A stretch of DNA of 64,000 nucleotides from Bacteroidetes bacterium UBA7674 (GCA_002483105.1 DLHG01000015.1:256197-320196); one strand, 5' to 3'; shown: positions 7,665 to 16,412, counted from the stretch's first letter. The notes: generated by a model not told the origin, from the sequence alone. Program-made: numbers and translations.

Positions 7665-9002
7665 ATGGCAGAGATACTAGACGCACCAATAAAAACCAAC
7701 AAGAAAGTACAACGCGGCTGGGCGATGTACGACTGGGCCAACTCGGCTTACAACCTGGTGATCACCTCTACCATCTTTCCTATATACAGCATGGCTGTTA
7801 CCACCACAAAGGTGGATGGCGTTGTAGTAAATGATAAAGTAGATTTTTTCGGCTACAGCGTATCAAATAGTGTATTGTTCGATTATGCTGCTGCTGCTGC
7901 TTATCTCATTATAGCGCTTATCTCCCCTATCCTTTCTTCTATAGCAGATTACAAAGGGAACAAGAAAGCCTTTATGCAGTTCTTCTGCTACCTGGGTTCG
8001 TTGGCTTGTATGGGCTTATTCTTTTTTACGGGTGAGACCGTTGAGTTGGGTATTATCTTATTTGTGATCGCGGCCGTGGGTTATTGTGGCAGCCTTGTTT
8101 TCTACAATGCTTACCTACCTGAGATAGCCTTGCCCGAAGACCGGGACAGGGTGAGTGCCTTAGGCTTTTCCTACGGATATATCGGCAGCGTGATACTGCA
8201 AGTGATCTGCTTTGTGTTTGTACTAAAACCCGATTGGTTTGGGATAGATGAGGGTGCCGGCAGCAGGATATCCTTTGTGCTGGTGGGGCTTTGGTGGCTG
8301 GTGTTTGCGCAGATACCTTTTATGCGATTGTCCAAAGGCACACCACAAGTACAGCACCCTGAACACAATATATTCAGCAATGGCTTTAAGGAACTGCAAA
8401 AGGTATGGCGACAGCTCAAAGAACTGGCTGTGCTGCGCACTTACCTGGGGGCATTCTTCTTTTACAGCATGGGTGTGCAGACAGTAATGCTAGCGGCCAC
8501 ACTCTTTGGCACTAAGGAGATGAAGATGGAAACCGGGCAACTCATTACCACAATACTCATCATCCAACTGGTGGCGATAGCAGGTGCTATCATCATGTCG
8601 AGATTATCGAAGCGCTTCGGGAATTTACCGGTGTTGCTTTTTGTGGTATTGATATGGATCGGCGTTTGTATATGGGCTTATTATATTACAACACCTGAGC
8701 AATTCTATATGGTAGCTGCTCTCGTGGGGCTGGTAATGGGCGGTATACAATCACTGAGCCGCTCCACTTATGCCAAGCTGATGCCACCGACAAAGGACAC
8801 GGCATCATTTTTTAGCTTCTACGATGTAACAGAGAAGTTGGCTATAGTGATAGGCATGTTCTCGTTTGGCTTTATAGAGCAGATAACGGGTAGCATGCGC
8901 AATTCTATTGTTGCACTTATCGGCTTTTTTGTTGTGGGGGCTATCATTTTGTATCTTGCTATAGTAAAAGCAAAAAAGGAACACCTTACGAGTGTATCGT
9001 AA
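7665..9002 (+). CDS. UMF1-family MFS transporter
   Basis: Inner-membrane transporter of 445 residues in the major facilitator superfamily, UMF1 (Atg22-like) branch. The family signature GWAMYDWANSAYN lies about 20 residues from the start, and about 12 hydrophobic helices follow. The substrates of bacterial UMF1 proteins are not established. ATG at 7665 places the start shortly before the signature and just after a TACTTTAG promoter-like element; an upstream ATG at 7623 would add 14 residues unlike the family. The metallo-hydrolase gene begins 29 bases downstream on the same strand, so the two probably form an operon. Confidence 0.88.
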   Translation: MAEILDAPIKTNKKVQRGWAMYDWANSAYNLVITSTIFPIYSMAVTTTKVDGVVVNDKVDFFGYSVSNSVLFDYAAAAAYLIIALISPILSSIADYKGNKKAFMQFFCYLGSLACMGLFFFTGETVELGIILFVIAAVGYCGSLVFYNAYLPEIALPEDRDRVSALGFSYGYIGSVILQVICFVFVLKPDWFGIDEGAGSRISFVLVGLWWLVFAQIPFMRLSKGTPQVQHPEHNIFSNGFKELQKVWRQLKELAVLRTYLGAFFFYSMGVQTVMLAATLFGTKEMKMETGQLITTILIIQLVAIAGAIIMSRLSKRFGNLPVLLFVVLIWIGVCIWAYYITTPEQFYMVAALVGLVMGGIQSLSRSTYAKLMPPTKDTASFFSFYDVTEKLAIVIGMFSFGFIEQITGSMRNSIVALIGFFVVGAIILYLAIVKAKKEHLTSVS

Positions 9003-9031
9003 TGTATATCTAAAAATTCAGGATAAAGGTT

Positions 9032-9883
9032 ATGAGATTATTTACAGTGAATGCGGGATATTTTAAGTTGGATGGTGGCGCTATGCATGGCGTAGTACCT
9101 AAGAGCATGTGGAACAAAGTGAATCCCGCAGACGATAACAATATGTGCAGCTGGGCGATGCGTTGCCTCCTGATAGAACACGGCAATTATAAGATTCTGA
9201 TAGATAACGGCATGGGGAATAAGCAGGACGAAAAATTCTTCAGCTATTACCATCCGCACGGAGAAGATACATTGGAGAAGTCGCTGGCAGCACATGGCTT
9301 CACGATGGATGATATTACCGATGTATTTCTTACCCACCTGCATTTCGATCATTGCGGTGGCTCTATAAAAAGAGATGGCGATAAATTAGTCCCTGCTTTC
9401 TCTAAGGCCTTATACTGGACCAATGAAAAACACTGGAAGTCGGCACTGAACCCTAATGACAGGGAGAAAGCTTCTTTCCTGAAGGAAAACATAGTACCAA
9501 TGGAAGAAAGCGGACAACTCCGTTTTGTAGAAGTGGCAGATGGTGAAGAATGGCTGCAGGATATCCGTATCCGCTATGTAAACGGACATACCGATGCTAT
9601 GATGCTTCCGCAGATAAAGTACAACGACAAAACCATCTTCTTTTGTGCCGACTTAGTACCGAGTGCCGCGCACATCTCCATGCCCTGGGTAATGGCCTAT
9701 GATATGCGCCCGCTGGATACGCTTAATGAAAAAGCTAAACTGTTGAAGGAAGCCGCGGCCAACGACTGGGTACTTTTCTTTGAACACGACCCTAAAATAG
9801 AATGTGCATCGCTACAATCTACTGATAGAGGTGTACGTGTGAAAGAGACGTTTGCGTTGAGCGAGTTGATGAAGGGGGAGTAA
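9032..9883 (+). CDS. MBL-fold metallo-hydrolase
   Basis: Cytosolic zinc hydrolase of 283 residues with the metallo-beta-lactamase fold. The metal motif HLHFDHCGG is intact at about residues 107-115, followed by the third metal His region NGHTDAM (about residue 186), an Asp in FCADLVPS and a final FEHDP His. N-terminal layout and size match the lactonase-like (AiiA-related) branch. That branch includes N-acyl-homoserine-lactone lactonases, but also many enzymes of unknown substrate, so quorum quenching should not be assumed. No signal peptide. It is cotranscribed behind the UMF1 transporter, which hints that transporter and hydrolase act on related compounds. Confidence 0.88.
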   Translation: MRLFTVNAGYFKLDGGAMHGVVPKSMWNKVNPADDNNMCSWAMRCLLIEHGNYKILIDNGMGNKQDEKFFSYYHPHGEDTLEKSLAAHGFTMDDITDVFLTHLHFDHCGGSIKRDGDKLVPAFSKALYWTNEKHWKSALNPNDREKASFLKENIVPMEESGQLRFVEVADGEEWLQDIRIRYVNGHTDAMMLPQIKYNDKTIFFCADLVPSAAHISMPWVMAYDMRPLDTLNEKAKLLKEAAANDWVLFFEHDPKIECASLQSTDRGVRVKETFALSELMKGE

Positions 9884-9903
9884 TACTAACTCGCAAGCAA
9901 GCA

Positions 9904-10005
9904 TTAGTGTTTGGACGCTTGCCTGCCGGTAGTCACGGCTTTCCACCACCAGTACGCATTAAGGGCAACGTAACAGTCTGCAAGCCCCCCTGCAAAAAAT
10001 AACAT
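9904..10005 (-). CDS. Candidate 33-aa small membrane protein
   Basis: A 34-codon frame with ATG start, convergent with the metallo-hydrolase gene and about 20 bases from its stop. The peptide starts MLFFAGGLADCYVALNAY, continues with three tryptophans in a row and a Lys, and ends with a basic tail (GRQASKH). That composition suits a small membrane-inserted peptide. It shares spacing features with the tiny ORF at 7460-7558: GGLA, then Val at core position 8 and Trp at position 14. The supporting evidence is only composition and that resemblance, so it may still be a chance frame. Confidence 0.35.
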   Translation of the reverse strand: MLFFAGGLADCYVALNAYWWWKAVTTGRQASKH

Positions 10006-10064
10006 TAAACAAAAGCCCATCAATAACTGTTTGTTTATATTTATGGTGTATTAACTACCTGAAT

Positions 10065-12248
10065 ATGATCAGACGACTACTCATTGCGCTCACTTTTTTT
10101 CTGTCCTTTAATACCCAAGCCCAGACCAACCTGGCCATGTACGCAGGCAATGGTGGCAAGGAGACCTTCTATGACGTGATGCAAATTACAGACGGTACAT
10201 TCCTCGTCTGCGGCTATGCCGACAACCTGAACTGGATCAACAACAGTGTCCCCAAGATACAGCTCACCAATACCTCCGGCATTAATAACGCACTGGGCAC
10301 CAACAAGTATGGCATTATCCTTCACCTCTCTGCCGATATGCAACAGGTACTGCGTGTAGTGCACTTTCCGCAGGGTGCGGTAGAGGACGTACGGTTCATA
10401 AAGACTAATACACTCCCCTATTCACCTACAGGAGACTTATTCATCAGTTGCAATACCGCTGATACAGACCCGAGCAATGGTGGCTACATCATCGCTAAAC
10501 TGAACAACAACTTCGTGAGCGGCATACCAAGTTCGCTGACCTGGAAACAAACTGTGTGGGCGAAAGCAGGCCCTAAGGATTATCATCCATGGGACGTGAC
10601 CAATAACGGGCAGGTATATTACATCTCCGGTGAATCGCATGGCTATGACTGGAGCGCAGTGTATTGCCTCAATCAGAACGGTGTAAGAAAAGTAGTGAAC
10701 AACTGGCGCACGCACTGGCTGGACAATGGATCCGAATGGCGCGGTACGCCTGCCAGCGCATACCCCGGTGGTGTTGACTCGGTAAACTATAGCGGAATCG
10801 CATTGAAAATATGGGGCAGGTGCGAATTGCGCTCATGGACACAGGGCGATTACGATTCCTTTTTCCCCGACGGCAATGGCGGCTATAAAAAAGGCAAGTG
10901 GCCTGTAGATATTTTATTTGACGGTCCCTGCGACCCAAACAACCCTACTGCCAGCGGACCCGGCTATACCGGTTACTCGGCAGAGGCTTGCTGTCCTGTG
11001 TTTGGTGGCAGCTCTATTGTGGTGGACAGGACGAACAACGACCTGTACATAGGTATGAATATAAAGAGCTACACAGGCAGCGCGCCTGATTTTGAACCTG
11101 CAGTATTGGCGATGGACTCAACGGGAATGATGAAGTGGTGGAGCAGGTTGTATCACGAGATAACACCGGCAGGGGATACTATGCAATCGGAGCCCGACCA
11201 ATATGTAGATGCGATGGCGATAGACTATACCAACGGGAAACTGGTATTAGGCGCCCGCACACACGGCAACAACACAGAGAACCTATGGGAGGGCAATACT
11301 ATTTTCACAAACCCCGGTGCTTATGGCTTCCAGAACCAGTTCACGGGTACGAATGGCAATATCCATGAATCGTGGCTGGGCAAGTTGAACCTGAGCGATG
11401 GCACGCTGACCAACAGCACCTATGTAGCCGAACTGGCTGAAGGTACAGGTGGTCTCGGCACCCCGCACCCCGACCCTAACCTTGACGGATGGCCTAACCC
11501 CAATACGGGCTGGCCTGATGTAAATACTACCCGCCTGGCACGCAACAACATGAAAGTGACCAGTGCAGGCAACGTGTGCATACTGGGCGTGGGCAGGAGA
11601 ACTATCACTACTGCGAATGCTTACCAGAAAATGGTGAAGCCAGGCTTTGGTGGACTAAGCAGTTGGAATTCATTTGTACGGGTATATGATAAAGACTTTC
11701 ACGTTCCGCTGTATAGCTCTCTTATTGTTGGCCAGTGGGATACATTGACACAAGCAGGTGGTGACAACACTGAAATATTCGGAGTGTATAAAACGGGACA
11801 AGGTGTAGTGTGCGTCGGCAGGCAAAAGGCTGTATCTGGTGTGCCGGTTGGCAATAATATTCCTGTTACCAATGTACCGGCATGGGGAAATGCAACACCG
11901 CAAAATGAAACGGCCATATTGGTCTATTACCAGGCCACCAACCTCGAAGACGATGATGATGAATTTACCTCCATCACGGAATACAACACGGCAAAAGAGC
12001 AAGATCTCTTAGTATATCCCAATCCTGCTGATGAAAAGATGAATATTCGCTTCTCACTTATTGAGGCGGCACCATGCCAACTGGAGCTCATCAATGTGAT
12101 GGGGCAGGTTGTTTACAGCAAAGCCATCAGCGGGCAGAGCGGCGTCAATGATATACTGCTGAACACCGGCAATATAAGCGCAGGTATGTACACCATAAAG
12201 CTGACCAATGGTGCCAAATACCTGAAGACACAAGTGATAGTAAAGTAA
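10065..12248 (+). CDS. T9SS type A sorting domain protein, 727 aa
   Basis: Secreted or surface protein. A signal peptide (MIRRLLIALTFFLSFNTQAQ) directs export, and the last 80 or so residues form a type IX secretion sorting domain that begins LLVYPNPADEKMNIRF and ends GMYTIKL...QVIVK. The large middle region shows repeated hydrophobic strands around Gly and Asp, consistent with a beta-propeller or other beta-rich fold, with a His/Asp/Pro-rich stretch near 460-490. No catalytic motif is recognised. ATG follows a near-consensus TATATTTA element by about 20 bases. It is monocistronic with its own terminator. T9SS cargo of this type is typically an adhesin or hydrolase, but neither is shown here. 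Confidence 0.85.
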   Translation: MIRRLLIALTFFLSFNTQAQTNLAMYAGNGGKETFYDVMQITDGTFLVCGYADNLNWINNSVPKIQLTNTSGINNALGTNKYGIILHLSADMQQVLRVVHFPQGAVEDVRFIKTNTLPYSPTGDLFISCNTADTDPSNGGYIIAKLNNNFVSGIPSSLTWKQTVWAKAGPKDYHPWDVTNNGQVYYISGESHGYDWSAVYCLNQNGVRKVVNNWRTHWLDNGSEWRGTPASAYPGGVDSVNYSGIALKIWGRCELRSWTQGDYDSFFPDGNGGYKKGKWPVDILFDGPCDPNNPTASGPGYTGYSAEACCPVFGGSSIVVDRTNNDLYIGMNIKSYTGSAPDFEPAVLAMDSTGMMKWWSRLYHEITPAGDTMQSEPDQYVDAMAIDYTNGKLVLGARTHGNNTENLWEGNTIFTNPGAYGFQNQFTGTNGNIHESWLGKLNLSDGTLTNSTYVAELAEGTGGLGTPHPDPNLDGWPNPNTGWPDVNTTRLARNNMKVTSAGNVCILGVGRRTITTANAYQKMVKPGFGGLSSWNSFVRVYDKDFHVPLYSSLIVGQWDTLTQAGGDNTEIFGVYKTGQGVVCVGRQKAVSGVPVGNNIPVTNVPAWGNATPQNETAILVYYQATNLEDDDDEFTSITEYNTAKEQDLLVYPNPADEKMNIRFSLIEAAPCQLELINVMGQVVYSKAISGQSGVNDILLNTGNISAGMYTIKLTNGAKYLKTQVIVK

Positions 12249-12272
12249 GCACCTTTATAAAGAACATTTATC

Positions 12273-12308
12273 CGCCGGATCTTCGTCAAGAGGTCCGGCG
12301 TTTTTTTA
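12273..12308 (+). terminator. Rho-independent terminator
   Basis: GC-rich stem (cgccgga and tccggcg, with a two-base bulge) around a cgtc loop, followed directly by eight T residues. It lies 25 bases after the T9SS protein gene. Confidence 0.85.
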
Positions 12309-12364
12309 TAGATATTTAGACACAAATATCATGCACTCAGCCTAACTATATTTACTTTAGCTAC

Positions 12365-12673
12365 ATGATAGCAGTAAAAGTAACCTACACCGTAAAGCCG
12401 GAATTTGTGGCGCAGAATAAGCAGAACATTAATGCCTTCATGGCCGACTTCCGTGAAATGGATAGCGATGACTTCAGGTACAACGCCTATGTGAGCAATG
12501 ACGGGGTAACGTTTGTGCATATGTCACATTATAAGAATGAGGAGATACAGAAGCTGTTGCTGAACACCCCATCATTCCTCGAGTTCCAGAAGCAAAGAGA
12601 CGAGAGCGGGCTTGACGACTCGCATCAGGTAGATGTAATGGAGTTGGCAGGTGCATCTCATGATATATTCTAA
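12365..12673 (+). CDS. Small dimeric alpha/beta-barrel (ABM-like) protein
   Basis: A 102-residue cytosolic protein whose pattern fits the antibiotic biosynthesis monooxygenase-like ferredoxin fold. An opening strand (MIAVKVTYTV) is followed by a helix (QNKQNINAFMADFREM), strands with the typical YNAYVSNDGVTFVHMSHY segment, a helix carrying a short LLNTPSFLEFQKQRD, and a final strand VDVMEL. The family ranges from quinol oxygenases and heme-degrading enzymes to proteins with no known activity, and no catalytic residues can be named here. The ATG lies about six bases behind a TACTTTAG promoter-like sequence. Monocistronic. Confidence 0.65.
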   Translation: MIAVKVTYTVKPEFVAQNKQNINAFMADFREMDSDDFRYNAYVSNDGVTFVHMSHYKNEEIQKLLLNTPSFLEFQKQRDESGLDDSHQVDVMELAGASHDIF

Positions 12674-12748
12674 CAGAGGATGATAACTATCATCAGTGCT
12701 TATGACAATCCTCTGACAATCAGGCTTCTAAATAAAGCCGAGCCGCTG

Positions 12749-12756
12749 TAGCTTTG
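12749..12756 (+). promoter_or_regulatory. -7 promoter element (TAGCTTTG) close to the start codon
   Basis: Exact TAnnTTTG match that ends only seven bases before the ATG at 12764, so the message would have almost no leader. Confidence 0.6.
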
Positions 12757-12763
12757 CGGGAAC

Positions 12764-13828
12764 ATGAAAAAATTATTTGCAATATCTGCCTTATCACTGC
12801 TGTGTATCAAGGCATCAGCACAGGAAAAAGGAACGCTGAACTATCCCGACGAAAAGCATTTCAAGAACATCCAGCAGCTAACTTTCGGCGGCGATAATGC
12901 CGAGGCTTACTTTGGTTTTGATAATGAGCATATCTCTTTCCAGCGCACCATCGCTTCGGAAGGTGTCCCTTGCGACCAGATATACTTCGGGAAGATACCT
13001 GCGCCAGGCAAGAAGTTTGAATACAACAGGGTCAGCACGGGACAAGGCCGTACTACCTGCGCATACATAATGCCTGATAAGAAACATGTAGTATATGCTT
13101 CTACCCACCTGGGCGCTGATACTTGTCCGCCGGTACCTGATAGAAAAGTACTGAAGAAATACGTTTGGCCTATCTATGATAGCTACGACATCTTTGTAGC
13201 TGACCTGAAAGGAAAGATCACCAGGCAACTCACCAATACACCGGGATACGATGGCGAAGCTGTAGTATCACAAGACGGAAAGAAGATTCTGTTCACGTCT
13301 ATGCGCAATGGCGATCTTGACCTATACACGATGGATATAGATGGCAAGAATGTAAAGCAGATCACTACAGACCTGGGTTACGATGGCGGCGCATGGTTCT
13401 CACCTGATTGTAAGAAGATAGTATGGCGTGCATCCCGCCCTAAGACTGAGGAAGAGGTGAAAGAATATAAAGAGCTGCTTGCTCAAGGGCTGGTGATGCC
13501 TACGAACATGGAAGTGTTTGTAGCCAATGCAGACGGCAGCAATGTGCAGCAGGTAACAAAGCTGGGCAAGGCCAACTGGGCACCTAACTTCACGCCTGAT
13601 GGCAAACGTATCATCTTCGCATCCAACCACGAGTATCCTAAAGGGTTCCCTTTCAATATTTACCTGGTGAACATGGACGGTAGCGGACTGGAGAAAGTAT
13701 CGCACGATGGCGGCTTTGATGCCTTCCCGATGTTCTCCCCTAATGGCAAGAAATTCATCTTCAGTTCTAACCGGAACAATGGCGGCACACACGATACGAA
13801 TATCTTTGTGTGCGACTGGGTTGATTAA
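12764..13828 (+). CDS. Exported TolB-like beta-propeller protein
   Basis: A 354-residue periplasmic or secreted protein with a signal peptide (MKKLFAISALSLLCIKASAQ) and repeated PD40/WD40-like TolB blades. Examples are YDGEAVVSQDGKKILFTSMRNGDLDLYTMDIDG, AWFSPDCKKIVWRAS, PNFTPDGKRIIFAS and PMFSPNGKKFIFSSNRN, here shown as successive motifs in which a Pro/Asp-Gly-Lys turn precedes a strand. Such propellers bind proteins or peptides. No C-terminal peptidase domain follows, so it is propeller only. It lacks a T9SS domain and a lipobox. Substrate or partner unknown. Confidence 0.85.
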   Translation: MKKLFAISALSLLCIKASAQEKGTLNYPDEKHFKNIQQLTFGGDNAEAYFGFDNEHISFQRTIASEGVPCDQIYFGKIPAPGKKFEYNRVSTGQGRTTCAYIMPDKKHVVYASTHLGADTCPPVPDRKVLKKYVWPIYDSYDIFVADLKGKITRQLTNTPGYDGEAVVSQDGKKILFTSMRNGDLDLYTMDIDGKNVKQITTDLGYDGGAWFSPDCKKIVWRASRPKTEEEVKEYKELLAQGLVMPTNMEVFVANADGSNVQQVTKLGKANWAPNFTPDGKRIIFASNHEYPKGFPFNIYLVNMDGSGLEKVSHDGGFDAFPMFSPNGKKFIFSSNRNNGGTHDTNIFVCDWVD

Positions 13829-13864
13829 TGAGAGCGGGTGCGTGAGAGGGAGAGCGGAGGTTGT

Positions 13865-13890
13865 AACCACAAAGACGCTGAGACGCAAAG
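13865..13890. repeat. Intergenic repeat of the accacaaag...cgcaaag type
   Basis: A purine-rich stretch (aaccacaaagacgctgag followed by acgcaaag) whose variant recurs at 17920-17939. Both sit in gaps between genes. Confidence 0.45.
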
Positions 13891-13941
13891 GATAGAACTT
13901 AAATTATTTCAACTTACAAATGAAGCGCGTAACTTTAAAGC

Positions 13942-14313
13942 ATGTTACGCGCTTTGTTATTGGTAGGACTAGGTGGTTGCTTTGGCAGCATGGCAAGATA
14001 TGCAGTGAGTATGCTGCTGGGTAAAACCTCTTCGTCTCCTTTTCCTGTTGCCACATTCTCTGTTAATCTTATCGGTTGTTTTATCATCGGGCTATTGTTT
14101 GGTTTGGGCAATAAGACTTCATGGGCGCAAGGTGATGGCTGGCTGATATTGGCTACAGGCTTCTGCGGGGGCTTCACTACGTTTTCGGCTTTTGCACTGG
14201 AGAACAGCAACCTATTCGACAAAAACCTTTCTGTTACGGCATTGTTATATATCGCGCTCAGCATTATTGGTGGCATACTTTTGTGCAGGTTAGGAATAAC
14301 GATCACCCGCTAA
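13942..14313 (+). CDS. crcB: Fluoride channel CrcB/FluC
   Basis: Small dual-topology membrane protein of 123 residues that exports fluoride as a dimer (known for the family). Four hydrophobic helices are visible. Family motifs present are GGCFGSMARY near the start, FSVNLIGCF with the conserved Asn, and GFCGGFTTFSAF, which holds the pore Phe residues and the TTFS turn. The ATG lies four bases behind a TAACTTTA promoter-like element, and I see no room for a fluoride riboswitch upstream. The stop is followed 10 bases later by the cytidine deaminase gene, so the two probably form an operon. Confidence 0.93.
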   Translation: MLRALLLVGLGGCFGSMARYAVSMLLGKTSSSPFPVATFSVNLIGCFIIGLLFGLGNKTSWAQGDGWLILATGFCGGFTTFSAFALENSNLFDKNLSVTALLYIALSIIGGILLCRLGITITR

Positions 14314-14323
14314 TAACATCTTT

Positions 14324-14818
14324 ATGGAACAATATTCATTTGCTTATCAACGCTACCTGAAAACCGAACTTCCGGAAGAAATACAGCAGTTGGTTGCGGC
14401 AGCCAATAAGGCTACGGAAAAGGCATATGCACCCTACTCTAAGTTTCAGGTGGGCTCTGCTGTACTGATGACAGATGGTAGCATAGTAACCGGGGCTAAC
14501 CAGGAAAATGCATCTTATTCCAATGGTATCTGTGCAGAGCGGGCTGCATTGTCGGGCATCGTCATAAATGATCAAAGTCCGAAAGTGAAAGCCATTGCCA
14601 TAGCATACTATGAAGAAACAAAACTGAATGAAATGCCATTGGCTCCCTGCGGTATGTGCCGCCAGACTATCCTTGAAATGCAACAGCGTCAACAGGAGCC
14701 GATACATATATATATGTGCAGCCCGAGCGGGCAGGTAATAATGGTGGAAGATGCTGAATTTCTATTACCGTTTTCTTTCGGTAGTAATATGCTGCCGGGT
14801 GCAAATACGCAGGTTTAG
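14324..14818 (+). CDS. cdd: Cytidine deaminase
   Basis: Cytosolic zinc enzyme of 164 residues that deaminates cytidine and deoxycytidine in pyrimidine salvage. The catalytic motif CAERAAL supplies a zinc ligand and the proton-shuttling Glu, and PCGMCRQ supplies the other two zinc cysteines. The upstream AYAPYSKFQVGSAVL and NASYSNGICAER segments are typical substrate-binding parts. Length is slightly above the 130-140 residues usual for bacterial homotetrameric forms because of an N-terminal extension of about 20 residues. It lies directly behind crcB on the same strand. Confidence 0.93.
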   Translation: MEQYSFAYQRYLKTELPEEIQQLVAAANKATEKAYAPYSKFQVGSAVLMTDGSIVTGANQENASYSNGICAERAALSGIVINDQSPKVKAIAIAYYEETKLNEMPLAPCGMCRQTILEMQQRQQEPIHIYMCSPSGQVIMVEDAEFLLPFSFGSNMLPGANTQV

Positions 14819-14887
14819 GTTTTATTTCATGTTTGGGTGGTAGAGATGCTCTGAAAGCCTTTACAGGCAAGGGGGCATTGATTTTTG

Positions 14888-14993
14888 TTTCAGTTTTGCT
14901 TCTTTTTGCTTCACTTTTACTTCACTTTTGTTTCATGTTATTTCCGGTTTGTTTCCGGTTACTTCATTTTTGATTCAGGTCATTTCCGTTTTG
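14888..14993. repeat. Degenerate 10-11 base tandem repeat with phased T-tracts
   Basis: About ten successive units of 10-11 bases, of the type cttcacttttg, tttcagttttg, cttctttttg and ttccgttttg, in the 508-base gap between cdd and the next T9SS gene. Each unit carries a T-tract in the same place, so the tracts repeat about once per helical turn. It is probably non-coding and curved. Confidence 0.7.
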
Positions 14994-15052
14994 TTGCAGA
15001 GGCTGTTTTGTGGGGTGAAGAAATTGGTGCTGTGTGTGGTACGCGAGCTAAC

Positions 15053-15119
15053 CTCCCCAAATTTCAAAACCCGCCTGCGGGTGTTTTGAAATTGTCCCCT
15101 CCTAAAAACAGGAGGGGAG
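15053..15119. repeat. Double hairpin, palindromic intergenic element
   Basis: Two adjacent perfect stems: aatttcaaaac (15060-15070) with its complement at 15083-15093 enclosing a cccgc/gcggg inner stem, and cccctcct (15096-15103) with aggagggg (15110-15117). An outer ctcccc/ggggag pair spans both. The rest of this gap to 15326 is AT-rich, and I see no gene in it. Confidence 0.65.
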
Positions 15120-15326
15120 TTCTACATGTGTAAAGATACGAAGAGAGTAGATCGCGTAGTGCTTTTGTGGATAAGATGCCAGGGCTCTTAGACATGTTAC
15201 ACTTTCACCAGTTGGGATTCTTAAAAAAACAAAAAGGAACTTAAAAAAACTTAATCACTCTTTTTAGGTGATAAAAGGCAGGAAACTTACAAGCAATTTT
15301 GTGGCATTATTTCTAACCAAAAATTA

Positions 15327-16331
15327 ATGCTCATGAAGCCTATCATTAAAAAAATTGCATTCATCCAGTTGATACTGGCATTACTTACAGGAAGTGTATT
15401 TGCGCAAACGGATAATCTTTGTGTCTTCAAAGAATCAACTGCTGCCTATATGCCTTTGGGAGATGAAATTGATATTACCAGTACAGTCTTTATTCCTGAC
15501 AGCTACTATGTGATGACAACACCCATTGGCTTTTATCCACTACTGGGACAACAGTGGGATATAGACTATAACAACAGGACCCTATCCATTTTCGCTAATG
15601 GGCGTGTGTACCTGGGCCTTGATACGGGGTTTGCCCTTTTCGATTGCCTGTACACAGATACTATGGAGATCCTTGATGCTACTTCAAAGGTTTCTTACTG
15701 GCTGGAAGGCACGGGTAACCAGCAGATATTGAAAGTGCAATGGAAGAACCTGCACATCGGCCCCGGGCCGGCAGGTAATTACTTTAACGTACAGATGTGG
15801 CTCTATAAAGCGACAGGCATAATAGAATATCACTATGGTCCACGCTCTGCCAACAATGCATCAGGATATAACACGGCAGGAACAGTGGGCATTTTTGCGG
15901 GTATCTGGTATTCCAACAACAACTTCACTTCGATGTATGAGAAGATCCAGGTAAAAGGTACTCCACCAAATATCCAGATAGACTCTGTGCTGAATACGAA
16001 TGTGCCCCATATACAGGGTGTGCCTGCGGAGGGAACAGTATATAGGTTTGTGCCCAAAGCTGTGGCTGCCTCGGTTGCTACTATTGAAAAAGACTATGAA
16101 ATGAACATCACGCCAAACCCTGCTATCGACAAAGTGAATATAAGTTTCGGCCTACCTGTTAACGGGGACATAGCAATAGTAAATTCTGTTGGTAGTGTAG
16201 TGTATCAAAATACGATAAACGGGAAGCAGTCTGTGGATATTTCAACAACCAATTTTGCTTCCGGCATGTATTACATTAAGGTGTCGGGTAAGGATGGGGA
16301 GCAAGTAAAACCACTGAGTATTACGAGATAA
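15327..16331 (+). CDS. T9SS type A sorting domain protein, 334 aa
   Basis: Secreted or surface protein with a signal peptide (MKPIIKKIAFIQLILALLTGSVFAQ) and a type IX sorting domain over the last 80 residues (NITPNPAIDKVNISFGL ... GMYYIKVSG). The 230-residue middle is beta-rich and lacks a recognised domain. It contains a segment around GNYFNVQMWLYKATGIIEYHYG that is often seen in Bacteroidota surface proteins with a lectin-like or nidogen-like sandwich; this is only a pattern resemblance. Two ATG codons (15327 and 15333) are possible; the second gives the more usual MK start. A terminator follows. Confidence 0.83.
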   Translation: MLMKPIIKKIAFIQLILALLTGSVFAQTDNLCVFKESTAAYMPLGDEIDITSTVFIPDSYYVMTTPIGFYPLLGQQWDIDYNNRTLSIFANGRVYLGLDTGFALFDCLYTDTMEILDATSKVSYWLEGTGNQQILKVQWKNLHIGPGPAGNYFNVQMWLYKATGIIEYHYGPRSANNASGYNTAGTVGIFAGIWYSNNNFTSMYEKIQVKGTPPNIQIDSVLNTNVPHIQGVPAEGTVYRFVPKAVAASVATIEKDYEMNITPNPAIDKVNISFGLPVNGDIAIVNSVGSVVYQNTINGKQSVDISTTNFASGMYYIKVSGKDGEQVKPLSITR

Positions 16332-16370
16332 GCAGCGCATTTGGGGGGTACTATTATTGTTGATGAATGG

Positions 16371-16412
16371 AAAGGGTCAATTTGAACGAAAGTGTTCGGA
16401 TTGGCCCTTTTT
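16371..16412 (+). terminator. Probable rho-independent terminator
   Basis: Imperfect stem of about 16 pairs (aaagggtcaatttgaac with gttcggattggccctttt, including G-T pairs) and a T-run at 16408-16412, about 40 bases after the T9SS gene. Confidence 0.65.

Noticed and set aside
13829..13941. Possible fluoride riboswitch upstream of crcB
   Set aside because: The gap is only about 110 bases, a promoter-like element lies within four bases of the ATG, and no riboswitch-like stem set is visible.
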